Below, piece after piece: positions 36,659-46,389 of a DNA stretch of 64,000 nucleotides. Origin of the DNA: Neobacillus kokaensis. Lineage in GTDB: Bacteria; Bacillota; Bacilli; Bacillales; Cytobacillaceae. A program made the translations under genes and the position numbers. The notes under the pieces are model-generated. The model worked only from the letters and a program-made list of their open reading frames with translations, did not search any database and was not told the origin of the DNA. Position 1 is the first letter of the stretch. Each line of letters starts with the position of its first letter. Where the stretch lies: the NCBI RefSeq assembly GCF_014656545.1, contig NZ_BNDS01000005.1, forward strand, positions 122,900-186,899, written 5' to 3'.

Positions 36659-37816
36659 TTACTTTTTATCGGAAGATGCTTTTTCTGATAAAGAGATATG
36701 AATTAAACGGTCATCTTTATCTGTAGGATTTCCGCGTTTATCACGGTTGCTGGTTATCATAAATAACTCATTGTTATCAACCAGTACATCCCTTAATCTG
36801 CCGGCTTCTGCATAAAACTCATGAAGCTGCTTGCTTGCGACATCATACGAGAAAATCTTTTTGCCAGCTAATGAAGCAACATAGAGTTTGCCGTCATTGA
36901 AGGCCATTCCTGACGGCGCCCAAGTGGAATCACCCGATTGAACAATTGGCTGCACCATGCCTTTTGCTTCTTCATCCCCTTGAATAACAGGCCATCCGTA
37001 GTTCTTCCCGGCTTGAACCAGGTTAATTTCATCATGTCCTGATTCCCCATGCTCTGAGCTATAGAGATTTCCTTTATTATCCCAAACTAATCCCTGAGGG
37101 TTGCGATGACCGTAGGAATATACATATGAATTTTTAAATGGGTTATCCTTTGGAATTTCACCAGTTACAGTCATTCTTAGAATTTTTCCGGCCAAGCTCT
37201 TAAGATTTTGGGCATTTTCTCCCTTGCCAACATCACCTGTCGTAGCGTAAAGCATTCCATCCGGCCCGATTTTAATCCGGCCGCCGCTATTAACCTTACC
37301 GCCAGGGATGCCTTCCAACAAAACTGCATCTTCTTTCCACGTATTACCATCGAGTTTTAAAGAAACAATTCTATTTAAAGTTTCTCCATTTTTTTGATAG
37401 GAATGATAGGCAAAAGCCTTTCTTGCCTTTTCAAAATCAGGCGCTAGTGTAAATCCGAGAAAGCCGCCTTCTCCTTCATGGAATATATCCTTTGAAACCT
37501 TTACATTTTGAACATCAACTAAGCCCAGGTCCCCATTAATTTGAATTACTGAGCCTTCCCGCTGGCTTAAGAAAAACAAACCACCGCTCTTGTTAATCGT
37601 CCACGGAATGTATAAATGATTCGCATTAATACTCCCATCATCAGAAACGGAAACTTCAACTGACTTTTTTGTTACCTCCTTAGCATCCTGCTGGTGCAGG
37701 AAATTCTGCTTTTTACCGGCATCGTTTGCTTCATCTTTACCCTTCAAAACAAATGAAGCCCCAACCCCAGCTGCTAAAACAACCCCAAGCACACTATAAA
37801 TAACTGACCTTTTCAA
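36659..37816 (-). CDS. Secreted PQQ-dependent sugar dehydrogenase (soluble GDH/YliI fold)
   Basis: A 385-residue protein with an N-terminal signal or anchor (about 1-24). The six-bladed propeller shows GGRIKIGPDGMLYATTGD, YGHRNPQGLVWD, SSEHGESGHDEIN and NYGWPV, the PQQ/Ca-binding blocks of the glucose/sorbosone dehydrogenase (GSDH) family. It should oxidise aldose sugars or a similar substrate at the cell surface. It is convergent with the PQQ-alcohol dehydrogenase. No PQQ synthesis genes occur in the window, so the cofactor may come from elsewhere in the genome or from the environment. Confidence 0.88.
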   Translation of the reverse strand: MKRSVIYSVLGVVLAAGVGASFVLKGKDEANDAGKKQNFLHQQDAKEVTKKSVEVSVSDDGSINANHLYIPWTINKSGGLFFLSQREGSVIQINGDLGLVDVQNVKVSKDIFHEGEGGFLGFTLAPDFEKARKAFAYHSYQKNGETLNRIVSLKLDGNTWKEDAVLLEGIPGGKVNSGGRIKIGPDGMLYATTGDVGKGENAQNLKSLAGKILRMTVTGEIPKDNPFKNSYVYSYGHRNPQGLVWDNKGNLYSSEHGESGHDEINLVQAGKNYGWPVIQGDEEAKGMVQPIVQSGDSTWAPSGMAFNDGKLYVASLAGKKIFSYDVASKQLHEFYAEAGRLRDVLVDNNELFMITSNRDKRGNPTDKDDRLIHISLSEKASSDKK

Positions 37817-37934
37817 ACTACCACCTCATAAAATATAATTTACAGCAACAGCGTTGACATATTTTCGACTTTTCAAACTCTTCTAAATACAGATAAATAG
37901 CAAAAGCAGAGAAAGGCTTAAACTTATGTCCAAT

Positions 37935-37969
37935 AAAAAAAGCAATGCCTGAAATCGGCATTGCTTTTT
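37935..37969. terminator. nadA terminator
   Basis: AAAAAAGCAATGCC and GGCATTGCTTTTT pair around a 7-nt loop. It lies just after nadA on the minus strand and is symmetrical enough to work both ways. Confidence 0.9.
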
Positions 37970-37990
37970 CCTGAAATTATATTTTAGTAC

Positions 37991-38956
37991 TTACCCTATG
38001 GAAATCATTCGGTCAATCGCAAGCTTTGCCCGCTTAGCAGTATCAGCAGGAACGGTAATTACATGCTGATTTTCCTTTAAAGCTACAAGTACCTTTTCAA
38101 GTGTGATCATTTTCATAAAGGGACAAACAGCTTCTCGATTTGCTGGGATGAAACGCTTTTCAGGGTTTTGTTTTTCCATCTGATGAATAATTCCTACTTC
38201 TGTTGCGACAATGAATTCCGATGCCGTTGATGTTTTTGAATGCGTTAACATATGGCCGGTTGAAAGAATATGCGTTTTATCCTTTGGAAGCTCGCCCTCG
38301 GCCATTAAATACATGCTGGAGGTGGAACAGCCGCATTCTGGATGGACAAGGAGTTCCGCTTCCGGGTGCTGTGTCATGACAGTTTCAACCTGATGTGGAG
38401 CAATCCCAGCATGAACGTGACATTCCCCCATCCAAATATGAATGTTTTCACGACCGGTTTCCCGCTTCACAAAAGAACCGAGGAACATATCCGGTAAGAA
38501 AAGAATTTCTTTATCTTCAGGAATGGAGCGAACAATATTTACAGCGTTCGAAGAGGTACAGCAATAATCACTTTCTGCTTTTACATCAGCCGTTGTATTT
38601 ACATAAGCAACGACTACAGCGCCCGGATGCTGAGCTTTCCATTCCCGCAGCTGTTCAACTGTGATGGAATCAGCTAACGAACAGCCCGCCTCCAGATCTG
38701 GAAGAAGCACGGTTTTCGCCGGATTCAAGATGGCTGCTGTTTCTGCCATAAAGTGAACACCGCAGAATACAATCACCTCGGCATCGGTCGTTACTGCCGC
38801 ACGTGCAAGCGCAAGGGAATCTCCCAATACATCGGCAATATCTTGAATTTCCGGCAGCTGATAATTATGGGCAAGTAACACAGCATTACGTTTTTTCTTC
38901 CACTCTTGAATTTCTTCTATTAAACGGCTTTTTAGTTCAGTAACTGTCATTTTCAT
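37991..38956 (-). CDS. nadA: Quinolinate synthase
   Basis: Condenses iminoaspartate with dihydroxyacetone phosphate to quinolinate. A 321-residue enzyme with the three cysteine ligands of the 4Fe-4S cluster in DLEAGCSLAD, MGECHVHAG and REAVCPFMK. It is shorter than B. subtilis NadA (about 368) but in the range of other complete NadA proteins. ATG 38956 is used here; ATG 38950 has slightly better spacing from AAGGA. It is the last gene of nadB-nadC-nadA. Confidence 0.95.
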   Translation of the reverse strand: MKMTVTELKSRLIEEIQEWKKKRNAVLLAHNYQLPEIQDIADVLGDSLALARAAVTTDAEVIVFCGVHFMAETAAILNPAKTVLLPDLEAGCSLADSITVEQLREWKAQHPGAVVVAYVNTTADVKAESDYCCTSSNAVNIVRSIPEDKEILFLPDMFLGSFVKRETGRENIHIWMGECHVHAGIAPHQVETVMTQHPEAELLVHPECGCSTSSMYLMAEGELPKDKTHILSTGHMLTHSKTSTASEFIVATEVGIIHQMEKQNPEKRFIPANREAVCPFMKMITLEKVLVALKENQHVITVPADTAKRAKLAIDRMISIG

Positions 38957-39061
38957 GTTCCTTCCCTTTTAGATTAGGCTGAATTTGTGGACTAGCTTTT
39001 ATCGGTAATTTCACAGTACTTATCTTATCAGCAAATTGAATACCTTTATCGGCGCCAGACT

Positions 39062-39898
39062 TCAGCTGAGAATAACCTTCACACTAATATCGAGCGCTCT
39101 ATAGGAATGGGTTAAAAAGCCAAGAGAAATATAATCAACGCCCGTATCTTGGTAGGACGCCAAATTGCTTAATTGGATCCCGCCGGATGCTTCTGTGATG
39201 ATATGGTCAGGCACTAACTCGATCAGTTCCTTAATTTCAGCAGGAGTGCGGTTATCGAACATAATAATGTCAGCTCTTGCCTCTACGGCTTCTATAACCT
39301 GCTCTTTCGTCTCTGTTTCCACTTCAATTTTCACCATATGACCGGCACTTTCACGGACCCGCTCCACAGCCTGTCTAATGGAACCGGCAAAGGAAATGTG
39401 ATTATCTTTAATCATCACCCCGTCATATAGTCCAAAACGGTGGTTATATCCGCCGCCGCAACGGACCGCATATTTTTCCAGCATTCGCAGTCCAGGGGTT
39501 GTTTTTCTCGTATCGCAAATCCTTGTATGAGTGCTGTCCAGCATCTCAACTGCCTGTCGGGTCAAGGCAGCGATACCGCTCATACGCTGAACTAGATTGA
39601 GAATTACCCGCTCGCCCTTTAACAAATCAGAAATTCTGCCGGTGACAGCAGCCAATTGCTGCCCGACTTCAATAACGGCACCATCACGGACAAATAACTC
39701 CACTTCAATTTGCGGATTCAGCAGTTCAAATCCCGTTTTAATTACATCTTCCCCGCAAAAGACCCCGTTTTCTTTTGCCAAAAAGACAATCCTTCCGTTC
39801 GTATTCTCTGAAAAAATTAAATCTGTCGTTATATCCTGTTCTCCAATATCTTCGATAAAAAATTGCTCAATAGATGACCGCAGTTTCAACTTGTTCAT
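39062..39898 (-). CDS. nadC: Nicotinate-nucleotide pyrophosphorylase (carboxylating)
   Basis: Converts quinolinate and PRPP to nicotinate mononucleotide and CO2. The 278-residue length is normal. ATG 39898 lies inside the end of nadB (32-bp overlap), with AAGGGGAAG upstream. Substrate-binding blocks TRKTTPGLR, EKYAVRCGGGYNHR, DGVMIKDNH, EVETETKEQ and MFDN are intact. Cytoplasmic; middle gene of the de novo NAD operon. Confidence 0.96.
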   Translation of the reverse strand: MNKLKLRSSIEQFFIEDIGEQDITTDLIFSENTNGRIVFLAKENGVFCGEDVIKTGFELLNPQIEVELFVRDGAVIEVGQQLAAVTGRISDLLKGERVILNLVQRMSGIAALTRQAVEMLDSTHTRICDTRKTTPGLRMLEKYAVRCGGGYNHRFGLYDGVMIKDNHISFAGSIRQAVERVRESAGHMVKIEVETETKEQVIEAVEARADIIMFDNRTPAEIKELIELVPDHIITEASGGIQLSNLASYQDTGVDYISLGFLTHSYRALDISVKVILS

Positions 39899-41447
39899 AA
39901 TTCACCATCACTTCCCCTTTGTGCTTGTGAATGATCGTTTTTTTATACCAATTTTCTTCTTCAGCAGGAAAATCACTGCGAAAATGGCCGCCGCGGCTTT
40001 CCGTACGGCGCAAGGCTGCATCCGTTATAAGGTAAGCTGTGATATACATAAAAATGGCGGTTATATCTTCAATCGAATAAAAATCAAGCTCTATCATTTC
40101 TTTTACAGGCAATGTTTGCTCCAGCCAATTTTTCTGTTCTTCCAAAAGCTCTTTAGAACGTACAATGCCAACTGTTTTCATCATCCGATCCTTTAGGAAT
40201 TGGACATCCGGAAGAGCAGCCTGTTTTCCTTGTTTCAATTTGACAGGTGTAAGGAATTTCGGAATTGGATACGTTTCCACATTAGTATTGATCCATTGTG
40301 ACAGCTTTTTCCCTTGGTAAAGGCCCTCTAATAGGGAATTGCTTGCCAGGCGGTTGGCGCCATGAAGGCCTGTACATGCCGCCTCCCCAATGGCGAACAG
40401 CCCATTAAGAGAGGTACGCCCTAATAAATCCGTCTTAATGCCGCCCATTAAAAAGTGACTTCCCGGAACTACGGGAATTCTCCCTTCTGACAGATTAATT
40501 CCGTTGTTTTCGCAAATAGCGGTAATCGAAGGAAATCTCTTTTTAAAATCGGTAATAGAACTAATATCTAAAAATACGTTATGTCCTTTTTCGATATAGT
40601 TAAAAATCGTCTGAGAAACCACATGTCTTGGGGCAAGGTCTTTTAAGGGATGGGTTCCCTCCATAATCGGCGTTCCATCCTCAGTAACCAAAACAGCTCC
40701 TTCTCCTCTTACAGCTTCGGAAATTAGCCCTATTGTTTGTCCATTTTTATATAAAAGTGTCGGGTGGAATTGCATAAATTCCATATCAGTAATTTCAGCA
40801 CCGGCTAAGTAAGCCATAGCTATCCCATCCCCAGTAACCGTTGGCGCACCTGAACAAAAACGATAAAGCTGGCCGCAGCCGCCGGTTGCAAGGACGACAT
40901 ATTCTCCGTAAAAATAGTGAATGGTACCGTCCTTGCCTTTCGCTTTGACACCGATACACCGGTTCTGGTCTTGATCGAGAATTAGTTGATAAGCAAAAAC
41001 ATTCTCTTCCACCCTTATATTGTCTGTTAAACTACGAATCAAGTAATCTATGATATTTTTTCCTGTTGCATCCCCGCCGCTATGAACAATTCGTTTCTCA
41101 CTATGAGCACCTTCAAGACCTAGAAGAAGGCTTCCGTCTTCGGCCTGGTCAAAAATATGATCTTCTTTTGAAAGCTCTTGAATCATCTGGGGGGCTTCGT
41201 TCAAAATTTCACGAACGGAGTCCTCATCATTATGAAATCTTCCTGCTTCAAGGGTGTCGGCGAAATGCTTTGAAGGGTTATCATGCATTCCGATGGCAGC
41301 CGCAATCCCGCCCTGTGCCAAGTAAGAATTTGTATTCGTTATATTGGACTTTGTGAGAATCCTCACATTTTTATCCTGACTAATCAGAGTAGCCAGCCTT
41401 AATGCCGCAACCCCGCTCCCAACAATTAAAACGTCATTCATTTCCAT
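39867..41447 (-). CDS. nadB: L-aspartate oxidase
   Basis: An FAD enzyme oxidising aspartate to iminoaspartate, the first step of de novo NAD synthesis. 526 residues, with the FAD Rossmann motif VLIVGSGVAALRLA at the N-terminus, SYLAQGGIAAA, the active-site block through RHVVSQ, and SHFLMGGI. ATG 41447 follows GGGAGTG by 7 nt. It heads nadBCA. A NiaR-like operator overlaps the promoter region, so repression by nicotinate is expected. The cysteine desulfurase often found divergent from nadB in Bacillus is absent here. Confidence 0.95.
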   Translation of the reverse strand: MEMNDVLIVGSGVAALRLATLISQDKNVRILTKSNITNTNSYLAQGGIAAAIGMHDNPSKHFADTLEAGRFHNDEDSVREILNEAPQMIQELSKEDHIFDQAEDGSLLLGLEGAHSEKRIVHSGGDATGKNIIDYLIRSLTDNIRVEENVFAYQLILDQDQNRCIGVKAKGKDGTIHYFYGEYVVLATGGCGQLYRFCSGAPTVTGDGIAMAYLAGAEITDMEFMQFHPTLLYKNGQTIGLISEAVRGEGAVLVTEDGTPIMEGTHPLKDLAPRHVVSQTIFNYIEKGHNVFLDISSITDFKKRFPSITAICENNGINLSEGRIPVVPGSHFLMGGIKTDLLGRTSLNGLFAIGEAACTGLHGANRLASNSLLEGLYQGKKLSQWINTNVETYPIPKFLTPVKLKQGKQAALPDVQFLKDRMMKTVGIVRSKELLEEQKNWLEQTLPVKEMIELDFYSIEDITAIFMYITAYLITDAALRRTESRGGHFRSDFPAEEENWYKKTIIHKHKGEVMVNYEQVETAVIY

Positions 41448-41469
41448 AAGTGAGCACTCCCTAGTATAA

Positions 41470-41489
41470 ACAGGTGTCTTGACATATAT
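41470..41489 (-). promoter_or_regulatory. NiaR-like operator of nadBCA
   Basis: ACAGGTGTCTTGACATATAT contains one full half and the centre of the recalled NiaR palindrome (ACAGGTGT-CTTG-ACACCTGT); the second half is degenerate. It lies directly downstream of the presumed -10, as expected for a repressor. Confidence 0.65.
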
Positions 41490-41516
41490 ATTTACACATA
41501 TTCACAATAAATACAA
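41489..41516 (-). promoter_or_regulatory. Candidate nadB promoter
   Basis: On the minus strand TTGTAT (-35, 41516-41511), a 16-bp spacer and TAAATA (-10, 41494-41489), abutting the NiaR-like operator. Confidence 0.5.
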
Positions 41517-41533
41517 GACTTTTTTTAAATGAA

Positions 41534-41581
41534 ACAGGGGGGCGGTTCTTCTGCTTCTGAAGCAGAGAGCCGTCCCCCTGT
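41534..41581 (-). terminator. Terminator-like hairpin after the multicopper oxidase gene
   Basis: On the minus strand, ACAGGGGGACGGCTCTCTGC pairs with GCAGAAGAACCGCCCCCCTGT (a few mismatches); only three Ts follow. It is very stable and of the same GC-rich style as hairpins at 12089 and 21035. Confidence 0.65.
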
Positions 41582-41587
41582 TTTCTA

Positions 41588-43054
41588 TTAATGATGGTGC
41601 ACACTATCGTTTTTAGGCAGTTTTGTTTTTACCTGTGATTCCGTCCCGGGTTTTACTAATAAGAATTGGCCCATCATGCCGTCATCTTCATGCTTTAAAA
41701 TATGGCAATGATACATAAATGGGTGATTTGGATCAGGATAATCGCCAAACTCCACCGCTAGTCTAACAGTTGACCCATTCGGTATAAACACAGTATCTTT
41801 TCTGCCGCTTTCATACTCCGGAGGCTTTTTGCCGTTAATGTCCAATATTCGGAATGCCGCATTATGGATATGGAAGTTATGTGACCAGCCAAAATTGTCA
41901 ATTTCCCATATTTCTTTTGTACCCGCCGGCACAACTTCATCAATTCGATTCATATCCATCTTTTTGTCATTAATCATAGACTCCATTGTCATTTTGAATT
42001 GACGAACCTTGGCATCCTTTGGTATCTCTATTGGCGGAACAGAAGAAAGCTGCTCAGGTATCGCTGCCGACTCTGTTAGCTTCGAGGAGGCCACAATTTT
42101 TAACAAATCAAATTCACCTTTTTCAATGCCAGAGCCGCTGCTATAACTATGAAGAATCGTTTCCTCTCCAGGCTTAAACTCCACAACAATCTCTGCACGT
42201 TCTCCTGGACTTAACTTGATACGGTCCAATGTAGCCGGCTTCTGCAAAAGACCTGCATCATTTGCTACAAGTTTATAAGACCGTCCGTCCGTAAAGCCAA
42301 AATAATAGGTTCTTGCATTTGAAGCATTCAACAATCGAAAACGAACCTGATTCTTTGTTACTTTAAGAAATGGGTCATAGGTTCCATTCACCAGTATTTC
42401 ATCGCCGAGTGTACCAAAGGTAGTATCATCCTTTTCTGATAATTGCCCCTTACTAGTAAACAATTTATCCTGTACAATCAACGGGATATCATCAACACCA
42501 TAATCAGAAGGTAATTTTTTTGAATCCTGATCATTGATAATAAACATGCCGGCAAGTCCCCGGTACACATGCTGTGCCGTTTTTCCATGAAGGTGAGGAT
42601 GGTACCACACGGTTGCTGCTGGCTGGTTAATCGTCCAATGTGGTGACCACGTTGCACCAGCTTCAATCATTTGATGTGGACCCCCATCCATAACAGCGGG
42701 TAATTTCATCCCATGCCAGTGTATGGTTGAGGTCTCTCCCAGCTTATTTACAACATCAAAGGCTACATTGTCCCCCTTTGAAACCATAATGGTAGGACCT
42801 AAATAGGAACCATTGAGTCCCCACGTATCAGTCTTTTTCCCTGGAAAAAACTCTGTAGTCCCTGTTTGCATTGCTAATTGAAAGTGTTTTGTGCCATCAG
42901 CACTAATTATAGGTTCTAGCAGCTGTGGAATTTTTAATGGATTCTCAAAGTGCAGTTTCCCGACATTTGTTTCTGCTTCCTCTTTTCCGCAGCCAGCTAA
43001 CCCAACAACAAGTAACATCAACAGCAGGGCAGTATATCTATTATATGATTTCAA
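41588..43054 (-). CDS. Multicopper oxidase lipoprotein (laccase-like)
   Basis: A 488-residue lipoprotein (lipobox LAGC near residue 22) with three cupredoxin domains. All copper motifs are present: STIHWHG, WYHPHLHG, HNFHIHNA and HPFMYHCHILKHEDDGMM. The last contains the T1 Cys, the flanking type 3 His pair and Met as axial ligand. It should oxidise phenolics, metals such as Cu(I) or Mn(II), or similar donors with O2 at the cell surface; the substrate is not predictable. The start is TTG 43054, giving MKSYNRYT, with AGAGGAAG upstream. A free-standing gene between mqo and nadB. Confidence 0.93.
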   Translation of the reverse strand: MKSYNRYTALLLMLLVVGLAGCGKEEAETNVGKLHFENPLKIPQLLEPIISADGTKHFQLAMQTGTTEFFPGKKTDTWGLNGSYLGPTIMVSKGDNVAFDVVNKLGETSTIHWHGMKLPAVMDGGPHQMIEAGATWSPHWTINQPAATVWYHPHLHGKTAQHVYRGLAGMFIINDQDSKKLPSDYGVDDIPLIVQDKLFTSKGQLSEKDDTTFGTLGDEILVNGTYDPFLKVTKNQVRFRLLNASNARTYYFGFTDGRSYKLVANDAGLLQKPATLDRIKLSPGERAEIVVEFKPGEETILHSYSSGSGIEKGEFDLLKIVASSKLTESAAIPEQLSSVPPIEIPKDAKVRQFKMTMESMINDKKMDMNRIDEVVPAGTKEIWEIDNFGWSHNFHIHNAAFRILDINGKKPPEYESGRKDTVFIPNGSTVRLAVEFGDYPDPNHPFMYHCHILKHEDDGMMGQFLLVKPGTESQVKTKLPKNDSVHHH

Positions 43055-43307
43055 CTCTTCCTCTTACTTCCTTTCTAATTCAAAAAAAGCCAATCCATCT
43101 CTTGATTGTAGAATATAGTAATTACCTATTTAGACTCTCCAAATCAATAATAAACAGGTTAATATAAAAATTCAATATAACAAAGTTTCTATGAAACAGA
43201 CTTGCATCCTTTGTGCTCCGTGATTTGTGGGAATTTTTAAAATATTGATAATAAGTTAGGAGGAAATGAGGAGAATGTGTCGAATTATAAGACTTATAAG
43301 ATTTGAA

Positions 43308-43340
43308 CAAAAAAAGCACCTATAAAAAATAGATGCTTTT
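43308..43340 (-). terminator. mqo terminator
   Basis: AAAAGCACCTAT (43312-43323) and ATAGATGCTTTT (43329-43340) pair with one mismatch. On the minus strand it runs into TTTTTTTG. It also lies at the end of a possible 16-codon plus-strand ORF (43275-43325). Confidence 0.8.
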
Positions 43341-43349
43341 CTATTATAT

Positions 43350-44882
43350 TTAAACAGATACAGTTTCTTTTTCTAGGTTACGGATCTCCTCTAACGATAA
43401 GTTTTTGCCTAAACCAAGTGTCCACGCTGTAAAAGTATGAAGTTCGTGGAAAAGCTCTGGATTTTCAGCCAGCGACATACCGTAAGAAGGAATCATTTCT
43501 TTAATTTTCGGTTCCCACTCCTTGATATGCTGTGGGAAACATTTGTTGATTACTTGCAGCATAACGTGAACAGCAGTAGAAGCACCTGGAGAAGCGCCAA
43601 GTAAGGCAGCGACTGAGCCGTCAGCCCCTGTAATAACTTCCGTACCAAATTGAAGCGTTCCTTTGCCAGCTGCAGTATCTTTGATAACTTGCACACGTTG
43701 GCCCGCTACTACGATATCCCAATCTTCACTTTTGGCATTCGGGATAAACTCTCGTAACTCTTCGATCCGTTTTTCCTTCGATAACATTACTTGCTCGATC
43801 AAATATTTTGTCAATGGCACGTTTTTTGCTCCTGCCGCTAACATAGTAAGGACATTATTCGGTTTTACAGAACCTAATAAATCCATATTTGAACCAGTTT
43901 TTAAGAATTTTGGTGAAAAGCCGGCAAACGGTCCAAAGAGAAGTGATTTTTTGTTATCGATAAATCGTGTATCAAGATGCGGCACCGACATTGGAGGAGC
44001 ACCAACCTTCGCTTTACCGTATACCTTTGCATGATGCTGTTCTACAACCTCTGGATTGTTACATACCAGGAATAATCCGCTTACTGGGAATCCACCAATA
44101 TGTTTACTTTCAGGAATACCGGTTTTTTGCAATAACGGCAAGGAACCGCCGCCGCCGCCGATAAAGACGAATTTTGCAGTATGGCGTTCAATAGCACCGC
44201 TTGCCATATTCCATACTTTCAATTCCCATTTGCCGTCCTCAGTACGTTTAATGTCTTCTACTTGATGTTTATAGTTAATTTCAACATTTTGTTTTTTTAA
44301 ATGGTCAAACAATAGGCGCGTTAAAGCACCAAAGTTAACATCCGTTCCAGAATCAATTTTTGTAGCCGCTATAGGTTCCCCCGATGTCCGGCCTTTCATA
44401 ATAAGCGGAATCCATTCCTCCAGCTTTTTAGGATTATCGGAGAACTCCATACCTTGGAACAGTGGATTGTTCGAAAGCGCTTCAAAACGTTTTTTCAAGA
44501 ATTTAACATTTTCTTCCCCTTGTACTAAACTCATATGAGGCAGAGGCATGATAAATTCTTGAGGATTATTGATTAGATTGCTGTTTACTAGATAAGACCA
44601 AAACTGTCTTGAAACCTGAAACTGTTCGTTAATTTTTACAGCTTTGCTAATGTCTATAGAACCGTCCGGTTTTTCGACGGTGTAGTTAAGCTCACACAGT
44701 GCAGCATGCCCCGTTCCCGCATTATTCCATTCGTTGGAGCTTTCCTCACCTGCGTTTTCAAGTTTTTCAAACACTGTTATTTTCCATTCCGGAACTAATT
44801 CTTTCAAGAGTGTCCCCAATGTTGCACTCATGACTCCGGCACCAATTAAGATAACGTCTGTTTCAGTTTGTCTGTTACTCAT
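43350..44882 (-). CDS. mqo: Malate:quinone oxidoreductase
   Basis: A peripheral membrane FAD enzyme oxidising malate to oxaloacetate and reducing quinone, a respiratory alternative to malate dehydrogenase. 510 residues. The FAD motif [14 protein letters not shown] is at the N-terminus, followed by the Mqo-specific stretch [21 protein letters not shown] and later [22 protein letters not shown] 44882 is chosen because AAGGG lies about 9 nt upstream; an in-frame ATG at 44891 directly abuts that site. Monocistronic, with palindromes in its upstream region. Confidence 0.96.
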   Translation of the reverse strand: MSNRQTETDVILIGAGVMSATLGTLLKELVPEWKITVFEKLENAGEESSNEWNNAGTGHAALCELNYTVEKPDGSIDISKAVKINEQFQVSRQFWSYLVNSNLINNPQEFIMPLPHMSLVQGEENVKFLKKRFEALSNNPLFQGMEFSDNPKKLEEWIPLIMKGRTSGEPIAATKIDSGTDVNFGALTRLLFDHLKKQNVEINYKHQVEDIKRTEDGKWELKVWNMASGAIERHTAKFVFIGGGGGSLPLLQKTGIPESKHIGGFPVSGLFLVCNNPEVVEQHHAKVYGKAKVGAPPMSVPHLDTRFIDNKKSLLFGPFAGFSPKFLKTGSNMDLLGSVKPNNVLTMLAAGAKNVPLTKYLIEQVMLSKEKRIEELREFIPNAKSEDWDIVVAGQRVQVIKDTAAGKGTLQFGTEVITGADGSVAALLGASPGASTAVHVMLQVINKCFPQHIKEWEPKIKEMIPSYGMSLAENPELFHELHTFTAWTLGLGKNLSLEEIRNLEKETVSV

Positions 44883-45322
44883 TCTCCCCATCCCTTATAC
44901 CCCTAAGTTTTGCAGAAAGGATGTTAGGCGCTCCTTCTTAGGCATCACAGCAAGCCAGGGGCGCGACTAGTCACACACCTTTTCTGGATGATCAATTATT
45001 ACCTATTAATAGTTTATCACTATTATTTATATAATAATAGTTATTTAGAAATACTAAAGTTGTAAAAAAATGTAAATTACATCAATATGGGCCCCAAGTA
45101 CACAAAAAAAACCAAGGTTTTTACCCGGCTTCTAGCTAGTGTTGAGTCCTTTGTTTGCCGTTGCTAATATGCTCACAAATCCCTGTTACATATTCCTTTC
45201 ATTACGCTCTAAACCATTCTAATTCAAGTATATTACTAACGTGGTAATTAAAACATTCAATAATTATTATAAAAGCTCATAAGAAATTCTTATGATAAAA
45301 AGCAAATTTGTGTATTAAATGG
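44883..45322 (-). promoter_or_regulatory. mqo upstream region with palindromes
   Basis: This 440-bp gap has no convincing gene. Near mqo, 44902-44942 holds a CCTAAG/CTTAGG inverted repeat within a GC-richer leader segment. Further up are CTATTAATAG (45003-45012) and a perfect inverted repeat ACTATTATT-N5-AATAATAGT (45019-45041), which look like operator sites. The far part is AT-rich and featureless to me. Confidence 0.4.
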
Positions 45323-46219
45323 CTAAAAGTTATTTCGTATATTTTTCTCAATAATTTCAACAAACCTTTCCGCAGCCCTATTTAAAGGGGCATTTTTCAA
45401 ATAGCAGATGCCAATGCTTCTTTTCGGTATTGGGTCTATTAAGGTCACTTCACGAAGTAATCCTTTTCTCAAAAACTGTTCCGAGAATTCCTTTGTAACA
45501 CAAGCAACGCCCAGATTGATCCTTGCGAATTCTAACAGCAATTCATGTGAACCTAACTCAAATTCTGGCTGAATTTTAATTCCCTTAGTAAGAAAAAATT
45601 CTTCCACATATCTTCTTGAATTGGAATTGTCCAATAAAATAAGCGGAAGCTTAACCAATTCCTCAAGTTTAATCGGCTTAGATAATATTTTTCGGTATTT
45701 ATCACCATATACAAAGGTATCCTGAATTTCAAATATAGACTTTACCTCTAATGACTTGTCATCAATTGGAAGATTACAGATCGCAATGTTCACTTCTCCA
45801 GATTTTAAGGCAGCTATGATTTCCCACGTTGTCCCATTAACTATTTTAAATTTAAGATTTGGATATCGATTATGGAAAGTTTCTAAATAGGGAAGCAAAA
45901 AATATCGAGAAATTGTATCGCTAACCCCAATTTTAAACTCACCAATGATTAAATTTTTAAATTCCAAAAGCTTTTCTTCACCGGCTTGTATAAACTGAAG
46001 GGCTGAACTGACATATTCAAACAATAAACTTCCTTCGTCCGTTAGCGTTACTCCTTTAGATAACCGGTTAAAAAGCCTTGTATCTAATTCCTTTTCCAAT
46101 TGTGCAATCGATTGACTAACCGCAGGCTGGGACATAAAGAGTTCTTTTGCTGCTTTAGAAAAGCTTTTATGTTTTCCGATTGTATAAAAAACATAATATA
46201 AATCTAATTTACTTATCAT
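45323..46219 (-). CDS. LysR-type transcriptional regulator
   Basis: A 298-residue LysR protein. The N-terminal winged helix-turn-helix (about 1-60; KAAKELFMSQPAVSQSIAQLEKEL) is followed by an effector-binding domain (about 88-292), closest in style to the CysB/CysL-type cluster. It is divergent from the CofE-like gene with 170 bp between starts, the usual layout for a LysR regulator and its target. The ligand is unknown. Confidence 0.88.
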   Translation of the reverse strand: MISKLDLYYVFYTIGKHKSFSKAAKELFMSQPAVSQSIAQLEKELDTRLFNRLSKGVTLTDEGSLLFEYVSSALQFIQAGEEKLLEFKNLIIGEFKIGVSDTISRYFLLPYLETFHNRYPNLKFKIVNGTTWEIIAALKSGEVNIAICNLPIDDKSLEVKSIFEIQDTFVYGDKYRKILSKPIKLEELVKLPLILLDNSNSRRYVEEFFLTKGIKIQPEFELGSHELLLEFARINLGVACVTKEFSEQFLRKGLLREVTLIDPIPKRSIGICYLKNAPLNRAAERFVEIIEKNIRNNF

Positions 46220-46389
46220 ATAATTACTCCTTATACCACATATTAGATATATTGATTTTACTTATATCATTAAAACCCGTATATTACAAGTAGATACTGA
46301 TTGAATCGTTAATATATTGGCATGATAACTATTTTAAAGTGAAAATTTTTTTTCGAATAAAGTTAAATTAACAAGAAGGAGCGATTTTT

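Noticed and set aside
44898-44948. 16-codon leader ORF (MPKKERLTSFLQNLGV) before mqo
   Set aside because: No ribosome binding site precedes its ATG and no clear attenuator follows.
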